64,000 nucleotides of DNA, from the NCBI RefSeq assembly GCF_964204645.1, contig NC_134026.1, forward strand, positions 15,580,650-15,644,649, written 5' to 3'. Each line of letters begins with the position of its first letter. Positions within the stretch are counted from its first letter, which is position 1. Below, piece by piece: positions 57,201-64,000 of the stretch. The DNA is from Tubulanus polymorphus. Taxonomy: Eukaryota > Nemertea > Palaeonemertea > Tubulaniformes > Tubulanidae. The notes under the pieces are model-generated. The model did not search any database. It saw nothing but the letters and a program-made list of their open reading frames with translations, and was not told the DNA's origin. Made by a program: the position numbers and the translations under genes.

Positions 57201-58185
57201 TGTATAATCAAAACTTAATTTCTATGTTATGCACGTGTTTTAATTACGATTTCCCCTCTACATGTTTATCGGGAAGGGCCTGATTACAATCTGATTACAA
57301 TTGATTGTCAACAAAGTTATATCAATTTACTGTTAGACAAAGAAAATACAAAATCTATTTAGTTTTCTAAAATTGTATGTAGGCTTATGTCTCATACCGT
57401 CTCATTACCTCGAACACTGTGTATCGTATCACTCGAAATTCATAAATCTACCGGCTTTATGGCTTAAAAAAAACTAATTACACCCAAAACACCTATCTTT
57501 CTAAAATTTCAGGTTATAGCGTTTAGTGGTGGGAGGAAAAATTCCTCCCTAAATCAATATACTTTGAATCTAAGACTCGGGTTCATTTTCCTTCAGTTGA
57601 CAAATGAAAATATTTCGAATATCAGACCAGGTCCATTTTCCTTCGTTTGACCATGGACGTATAAACTAGATTATACGTCCATGGTTTGACATAGGGAGGA
57701 ACATTCCTCCCGACGTCGATACTTTGAATATCAGACCTGAAGGTCAAATTCTCTTCGTTTGACCTTGGGAGGAATATTCCTCCCAAAGTCAATTGTTAAA
57801 ATATCGGACCCCATGGTCAAGTTTCCATCGATTGACATTGGGAGGAATATTCCTCCCGCAGTCAATTTTCACAATAGCGGTCCTCTTAATTGGTGACACT
57901 CAAAGAACGTGCGGCTCAGATTTCTATTGTGCGCCTATCGCGCGCTGCGCGTGAATCACTTACGTAATCTTTTCTGTAAATTTGAAGACCTAGGGGGCAT
58001 TATGTTCTCTAAAGCCCATTATTATCCCAAATTCCGGACTGTTAATAGATTGATTTTACAGCAGAGTCGACATGTTTCAACAATTTTTAACTGTTCATTT
58101 ATGAATATTTGAGGACTTATGAACTAAAAATTAGTTAAATTTTTGATACATTTTGAGAAAGTCACACAACATTTGAGACTGTGTT
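51213..58185. mobile_element. 7-kb element with long inverted repeats and tandem palindromic boxes, inside piggyBac
   Basis: Termini read CGCAGTCTCAAATG (left) and its near-complement CATTTGAGACTGTG (right). The inverted arms extend about 590 bp on the left (to about 51800) and about 700 bp on the right (from about 57475). Each carries boxes of GGGAGGAATATTCCTCCC spaced 70-73 bp: 51539, 51612, 51685 and 51755 on the left; 57694, 57767 and 57840, with one more at 57531, on the right. Excision with one target copy joins piggyBac codons in frame (TIK then WYRKL). The 5.7-kb interior has no recognisable coding sequence. It contains diverged blocks shared with 43-45 kb and 24.9-26.7 kb, and a 'ccttggccattttt' tandem repeat (about 54650-54780). 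It is a non-autonomous element of uncertain superfamily. Confidence 0.8.
51800..57475. other. Non-coding interior of the 7-kb element
   Basis: I see no gene. Blocks recognised are 51800-53880 (the complement matches 43860-44790), about 54870-55090 (a diverged relative of the 43550-43800 block), and 55835-57475 (the complement matches 24990-26697). Several 'atttggcccgrgcc' words lie between 52540 and 52760. Confidence 0.6.
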
Positions 58186-58190
58186 TCAAA
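58186..58190. repeat. Target duplication, right
   Basis: TCAAA, as at 51208-51212. Confidence 0.65.
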
Positions 58191-58604
58191 TGGTACCGTA
58201 AACTAGCTATGCATTTGATCGATATCGCAATTTTCAATAGTTTTGTTCTCTGGAAGAAGGCAGATCCAACTCGAAGAAACACGCGACATCTCAAATTTCG
58301 CACACGTTTGACAAGTCAGATTGTGGAGGGTGTTGGTGCTGATCCAACATCTGCAGCTAAGGGTCGCCCAAGAGCGTCAAATGATGTCCCCATCCGCTTT
58401 AGTGGAAGACACTTCCCAGCTTTGAATCCTCCTACTGGAAACAGACAAGTTGCGTTTCTTGTCTTTCGAATCTGCTCAGAACGTGATCGCGAAAATGGGG
58501 CTCCCGGAACACGGAAACGTGTTGAAACAAAATACAGGTGTGTAGCCTGTGGAAATGTGCCTCGTTGTGCAGCACCCTGTTTTGAACAATGGCATACTTT
58601 ATAA
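58191..58604 (+). pseudogene. piggyBac transposase, C-terminal part
   Basis: The frame from TGG at 58191 reads WYRKLAMHLIDIAIFNSFVL, the conserved helix after the third catalytic aspartate. It ends with CVACGNVPRCAAPCFEQWHT, the cysteine-rich zinc domain that closes piggyBac transposases. It is in phase with the upstream part if the inserted element is removed. The stop is at 58602-58604. Confidence 0.9.
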
Positions 58605-59078
58605 ACTGGATACAACTGCATATGAACTGTGACAATATTTGTGTTTTTCCATGAAATTTCACTAAACGGATATTTTCAGGTAAAAGAGCCTTTATTAATT
58701 TATTTGGAGATCTAATCACACAGAAATGGTTGTATATTGTAGGTAACATTCATATCTATCCATTCAGGCACACACACAACTGTTTCTGCACTTTTTATAT
58801 GCAAAATTTTATTTCAGAAGGAGGTGTGTATATGAAATTTTGATGGCGGCCATATTGATGACGTCATAATGACATCATCATGAACAACCAAGTATCTTAA
58901 AAAGTATTTTTATGGGCTTGAATAGATAGCTCTGAATGTTACCTTTTCAAATATATATGGTTTATAGCAGTTTAATTGAGAAATAAGTGACTGGAAGGCA
59001 ATTTTCAACTTTTGGGTCACGACGTAAAATCCCCCCAAAATAAGTGGCGTACGGGTATATTTATTATAAAAATAAGTG
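58605..59078. other. piggyBac 3' region, no further gene
   Basis: No gene is seen after the transposase stop. 'gatggcggccatattgatgacgtcat' near 58841-58868 is a GC-richer word. The expected right terminus is not recognisable. Confidence 0.5.
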
Positions 59079-59421
59079 GCGGTCTGTTTATTATGAAAAT
59101 CACAAAACTTGGTATAAGTACAAAGACATGTGTAATATGCCATCCTGCATAATTAGTTCATACAACTGCCACCAGGGGACCTTGAAAACAATGATTTTTG
59201 CTCCTAGGTCCTTAACCGTTGGCGATAGAATCGAGGTTGCAATGTGCGCGTAGTAGCCCTTGTGGGTCAACATATCCATGTCATAAGTTGACGCCTAGGT
59301 GGCGCTCCTTTTAAAAGGGGAATGTTATGAACTGCTTTCGGTGAAATGTTTGCACGCACCCTTGCACGACATTGTATCCAGCAAGGCAGAAACCCGTTAT
59401 CGCTGCTTTGCAGCTATATTT

Positions 59422-59570
59422 AGGGTTTCTGCTGCCTTCGCAGAAACCCTATTGTATTCCTGCTGATTATTATTATTATTATTATTATTATTAGGGTTTC
59501 TGCTGCCTTCGCAGAAACCCTATTGTATTCCTGCTGATTATTATTATTATTATTATTATATTCTTTTTCA
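59422..59570 (+). repeat. Duplicated hairpin plus (ATT)n block
   Basis: AGGGTTTCTGC and GCAGAAACCCT form an 11-bp perfect stem with a 7-base loop at 59422-59450 and again at 59493-59521. Each is followed by 'attgtattcctgctg' and an ATT tract. The same block occurs once at 62471-62499. Confidence 0.9.
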
Positions 59571-61486
59571 CACTGGATCTTACTGAAAGCATATAAACTA
59601 ATGCAACTTACTTTCACTGTCGGTAAATCCATTCTGTATCACAAGTACTACACTGCATTGACAAATACTGCGTATAATATTAATCAGAATGCCACTGTTT
59701 ACTCACTGTGAGCCTCTAAACATCGAAATTTAAGCCCGATTCAAACAGTATCCATCTACGTATGTGTATTGCCTGTGTGTCATTCCCACAGCGCGTCAGT
59801 ATGTGTGTTTGTGTCAGTGTCCCTATAAGCATTGATAGAGCTGGTGTACTAGATCAGTAGTTTTTTTTTAGTATTTTTATCTCTTCTACTATTGTGGCGC
59901 ACTGATTGAGGTCAGTCTCGAGTGAACGCAACTGAAGAATTTAGCCTTGTTTGTGTCGCCTATACAAGCAATAGCATCCTGGCAGTATCTTCCCTGTATA
60001 GAGCTAATTAATGCAGCTATACGCGAGAGCCTGGATGATTATATTCTGCTAGCATTACAATATTCCTTGACGGATTTACTTGAAACTTTCCTGAGATGTA
60101 CGGAACACAGGTACCTTGAGGTAAGTCGAGGGGATCTTAGATCGGGGACCCCGTTCACCCACCAGGGGGTGTTTTACATTTGAAAATTCTGACATCGAAA
60201 AGTTACTGTGTGAGAAAATTTTTTGTCTTTGACTTTTCAGCTTCGGGCGAGCACGAAAGTTGTTCATAACAGTCCGGAGGTTAAAAAAGTGAGTGGCACG
60301 CCCTATCTGCGATTAACCGTTTGGGCTCTACGGGCTCGAAAATGGGCCCCCAAATTTTTTAATGAGATTTTTGCTCCTAGCTCCTTAACCTTTGGAGATA
60401 GAATCGTGGTTGCAACGAGTGATCAGTAGCCCTTGTGAAGACGCTTTTATTGATGTATGGTATAACTATGTAACTCATATGGTTCTCCAGTAGCGCCACC
60501 TATAAGACACTGGAATACGCATTTTCATCTATATCTACTAAGCGTGTGAATGGATATCTATAAAAATTGATACACATGTACCTGGTTACTAAATACAAAG
60601 AATCCCTCACATATTCTAACCACTAGGGGGCGTTAATGTTGAAAACTCATTCTAGCATCAGTTTTTTCGATTGTAATTCGGTAGTATGCTAACCGGCAAA
60701 GTACTGTATCTTCGTTATTCTCGGTGTCATATCCCCTAACCTTGGTACATTAGAACTTTTCGCGTAGTATCCCATGTGAATCAACATAGCCATGTTATCA
60801 GCTGACCCCTAGGTGGCGCTCCTCATCCAGCAAGGCAGAAACCCGTTATCGCTGCTTTGCAGCTATATTTATTATTATTATTATATTCTTTTTCACACTG
60901 GATCTTACTGAAAGGATACAAACAACTGCAACTTACTTTCACTGTCGGTGAAACCATTCGGTATCACAAGTACTACGCTGCATTGACAAATACTGTATGT
61001 AATATTAATCAGAAATACACTGTCTACTCACTGTGAGCCTCTAAACATCGAAATTTAAGCCCGATTCAAACAGTATCCATCTACGTATGTGTATTGCCTA
61101 CGTGTCATTCCCACAGCGGCTCATAAATACGTGTGTTTGTGTCTGTGTCCTAGAGCTGTGTTGTTCTAGATCTGTAGTAAACACATAAGCAGTAGTGATA
61201 TTTGTATCTCTTCCTTCTACGAATCGATTGTTGAATTAGGACATTGCTCGACTGAACGCAACTGAGGAATTTTTATGGCCTTGTTTGTGCCGTATGTTAA
61301 AGAGCATCATATATTGCTTCGGCAACACAAGTTAGAGCATCATTTATAGGCTTTAATACTTCGAATTCCGCTAGTAACAAGAATATAACTCAACGGATTT
61401 ACTTGAAACTTACGTGAGATGTACGGAACCCAGGTACCTTGAGGTGAGTCGAAGGGATCTTCGATTGGGGACCCCGTTCACCCACC

Positions 61487-61753
61487 ATGGGGTGTTTTAC
61501 ATTTGAAAATTGTGACATCGAAAAGTTACTGTGCGAGAAAATTTTTTTGTCTTTGACTTTTCAGCTTCGGGCGGGCACGAAAGTTGTTCATAACAGCCCG
61601 GAGGTTAAAAAAGTCAATGGCACGCCCTATCTGCGATTAACCGTTTGGGCTCTACGGGCTCGAAAATGGGCCCCCAAATTTTTTAATGAGATTTTTGCTC
61701 CTAGCTCCTTAACCGTTGGAGATAGAATAGTGGTTGCAACGAGTGACCAGTAG
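61487..61753 (+). other. Open frame recurring in array units
   Basis: This 88-codon frame (with LTFQLRAGTKVVHNSPEVKK and LRLTVWALRARKWAPKF) recurs at 60223-60429 and 48606-48836, with shorter or broken versions at 46972 and 45290. I recognise no domain. Substitutions between copies do not clearly favour silent sites, so it may simply be open by chance in a conserved repeat. Confidence 0.3.
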
Positions 61754-62514
61754 CCCTTGCGAAGACACTTTTATTCATGTATGGTATAACTATGTAACTC
61801 ATATGGTTCTCCAGTAGCGCCACCTATAATATGCTGGAATACGCATTTTCATCTATATCGACTAAGGGTATCAATGGATTTCTATAAAAATTGATACACA
61901 TGTACCTGGTTACTAAACGAAACGAACCCTTCATATGATTAGTTCCCATTTTAACCACTAGGGGGCGTAAATTTTGAAAAATCGATTTCAGCATCAATTT
62001 TTCCCATTTTATGCGGTCTGTTTATCATGAAAATTACAAAACTTGGTATAAGTACAAAGACATGTGTGTAATATGCCATCCTGCGTGATTAGCTCATACA
62101 ACTGCCACTAGGGGAATGTGAAAACAACGATTTTTGCTCCTATGTCCTTAACCGTTGGCGATAGAATCGAGGTTGCAATGTGTGGTTAGTAGCCCTTTTC
62201 AAGATTCTTGTATTTATGTATGGTTTAAGTAGGTAACTTATATGGTTCTCCAGGAGCGCGACCTACATTTTGCTGGAAATGCATTTCAATTGATAGCTAC
62301 TAAGCGGATAAAAGGATCTCTATGAAAATTGATATACATGTGCCTGGATATAAGATACAACGAATCCCTAACATAATTAGTTCCTACTCTAACCACTAGG
62401 GGGCGTTAATGTTGAAAACTCCTCATCCAGCAAGGCAGAAACCCGTTATCGCTGCTTTGCATCTATATTTAGGGTTTCTGCTGCCTTCGCAGAAACCCTA
62501 TTGTATTCCTGCTG

Positions 62515-62557
<43 letters not shown>

Positions 62558-64000
62558 TCTTTTTCACACTGGATCTTACTGAAAGGATATAAACAACTGC
62601 AATTTAATTTCACTGTCGGTGAAACCATTCTGTATCGCAAGTACTACGATGCATTGACAAATACTGTATATGATATTAATTAGAATTGCACTGTTTACTC
62701 ACTGTCAGCCTCCAAACATCGAAATTTAAGCCCGATTCAAACAGTATCCATATACGTGTATGTATTGTATACGTGTCTTATTCCCACAGCGCCTACGTGT
62801 GTTTGTGTCTGTGTCCTTATATTGATAGAGCTGGGATGTTCTAGATCTGTAGTAAACACATAGTGATATTTTTATCTCCTCTAAGAGTCGATTGTTGAAT
62901 TAGGACATTGCTCGATTGAACGCAACTGAGGAGTTTTTATAGCTTGTTTGTGTCGTATACACATTAAGTAAGAGAGCATCATATATAGCTTCGAATTCGG
63001 CGACACAAGATAGAGAGCATCATATATAGGCTTTAATACTTCGAATTCGGCTAGTAACAAGACTTTTGCGTGAAGGATTTACTTGAAACTTACGTGAGAT
63101 GTACGGAACACAGGTACCTTGAGGTAAGTCGAAGGGATCTTTGATTGGGGTCCCCGTTCACCCACCAGGAGGCGTTTTATTTTTGAAAATTCTGACATCG
63201 AAAAGTTAATGTGTGAGAAAAATTTTTGTGTTTGACTTTTCAGCTTCGTGCGAGCACGAAAGTTGTTCATAACAGCCCGGAGGTTAAAAAAGTCAATGGC
63301 ACGCCCGATCTGCGATTAACCGTTTGGGCTCTAGGGGCTCTTAAATGGGCCCCCAAATTTTTTTAATGAGATTTTTGCTCCTAGCTCCTTAACCGTTGGA
63401 GATAGAATCGTGGTTGCAATGAGTGATCAGTAGCCCTTGACAAGACGCTTGTATTGATGTATGGTTTAACCATGTAACTCATTTGGTTCTCCAGTAGTGC
63501 CACCTATAAAATGCTGGATAACGCATTTTCATCTATATCGACTAAGCGTGTGAATGGATATCTATAAAAATTGATACACATGTACCTGGTTACTAAATAC
63601 AAAGAACCCCTCACATAATTAGTTCCTATTTTAACCACTAGGGTGCGTATATTTTTAAAACTCATTTCAGCATCCATTTTTCGCATGTAATGCGGTATGA
63701 TTATTATGCAAATCACAAAACTTGGTATAAGTACATAGAAATGAGTGTAATATGCCAACCTGCATGATTAGTTCATACAACTACCACCAGGGGACTGTGA
63801 AAACAACGATTTCTGCTCCTAGGTTCTTAACCGTTGCCAATAAAATCGTTGTTTGAATGTGTGGTTAGTAGCCCTTTACAAGACACTTGTATTGATGTAT
63901 GGTTTAAGTAGGTAACTCATATTGTTCTCTAGGAGTGCCACCTACAAGTTGCTGGAAATGCATTTAATTGATATCTACTAAGCGGATAAAGGGATTTCTA

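Larger units (their letters stand above)
49071..59078 (+). mobile_element. piggyBac transposon in the tandem array, itself interrupted
   Basis: The left end reads TTAA|CCCCTTGATCGCC, and subterminal inverted words ACCGATATAGTCGGT and ACCGATATTGTCGGT follow. The transposase is split by a 7-kb element (51213-58185). The distance between array landmarks across the block (about 11.6 kb) minus 10.0 kb gives one normal array unit, which supports these borders. The right end is degraded: no clear CCCC/TTAA end was found, and 'aaaataagtggcg' is duplicated near 59037-59081. Confidence 0.75.
59079..64000 (+). repeat. Satellite-like tandem array, part 2
   Basis: The unit continues with the same landmarks. 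'GCGGTCTGTTTATTATGAAA' or its variants lie at 59080, 62012 and 63691. 'AAGGCAGAAACCCGTTATCG' lies at 59384, 60832 and 62432. 'GATTAACCGTTTGGGCTCTA' lies at about 60312, 61636 and 63315. One unit (60.07-61.40 kb) is short at 1.33 kb because it lacks the GCGGTCTG block. The others are about 1.67 kb. The array runs past the end of the window. Confidence 0.85.

Noticed and set aside
1-64000. CRISPR array, tRNA or rRNA genes
   Set aside because: No regularly spaced short repeats of CRISPR type and no tRNA B-box or rRNA core sequence were found. The context is eukaryotic.

Overview
This is a window of an invertebrate animal genome that consists almost entirely of transposable elements and repeats. 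The element mix (Pao/BEL LTR retrotransposons with an H2C2 integrase, a Penelope-like element with a GIY-YIG nuclease, an endonuclease-bearing LINE, Kolobok, piggyBac and MULE DNA transposons), the low GC content, spliced genes with GT-AG introns and many microsatellites indicate a metazoan, perhaps a lophotrochozoan or cnidarian. The species cannot be told from sequence alone. I see no clear host gene, no tRNA or rRNA gene and no bacterial operon structure.

Layout. About 0.5-8.3 kb holds debris: a 108-codon ORF attached to a Pao/BEL-derived tail, a reverse-strand Pao/BEL integrase remnant, one arm of a fold-back element and microsatellites. From 8388 to 14038 lies an apparently intact 5.65-kb Kolobok-type DNA transposon with TTAA target duplications and 19-bp terminal inverted repeats. 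It carries two convergent spliced genes: a 759-residue THAP/DDE-type transposase in 11 exons, and a 230-residue protein with the cysteine-rich 'ballast' domain of the P2X7 receptor C terminus. Each gene contains a long near-perfect DNA palindrome in an early coding exon.

16.4-23.5 kb holds a membrane-protein ORF, a second copy of the 108-codon ORF and a decayed reverse-strand Pao/BEL element with its 5' LTR. 24-27.8 kb holds LINE endonuclease, MULE and repeat remnants. From 28.3 to 37.6 kb a second Pao/BEL element runs forward. A head-to-head inverted Penelope pair (inside one 12-bp duplication) and a 1.76-kb fold-back element are inserted in its gag, and removing each restores the frame. A decayed LINE occupies 38.4-42.7 kb.

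From about 45.3 kb to the end of the window there is a satellite-like array with a unit of about 1.65 kb, rich in motifs resembling the CTCF core. A piggyBac transposon (left end 49071) sits in the array, and a 7-kb element with long inverted repeats and tandem palindromic boxes (51213-58185) sits inside the piggyBac transposase gene. This gives a three-level insertion history: array, then piggyBac, then the inverted-repeat element. Diverged copies of that last element's arms occur at 24.9-26.7 and 43.7-45.2 kb.

The most notable finding is the Kolobok element, with its coupled THAP transposase and ballast-domain gene and the paired coding palindromes.
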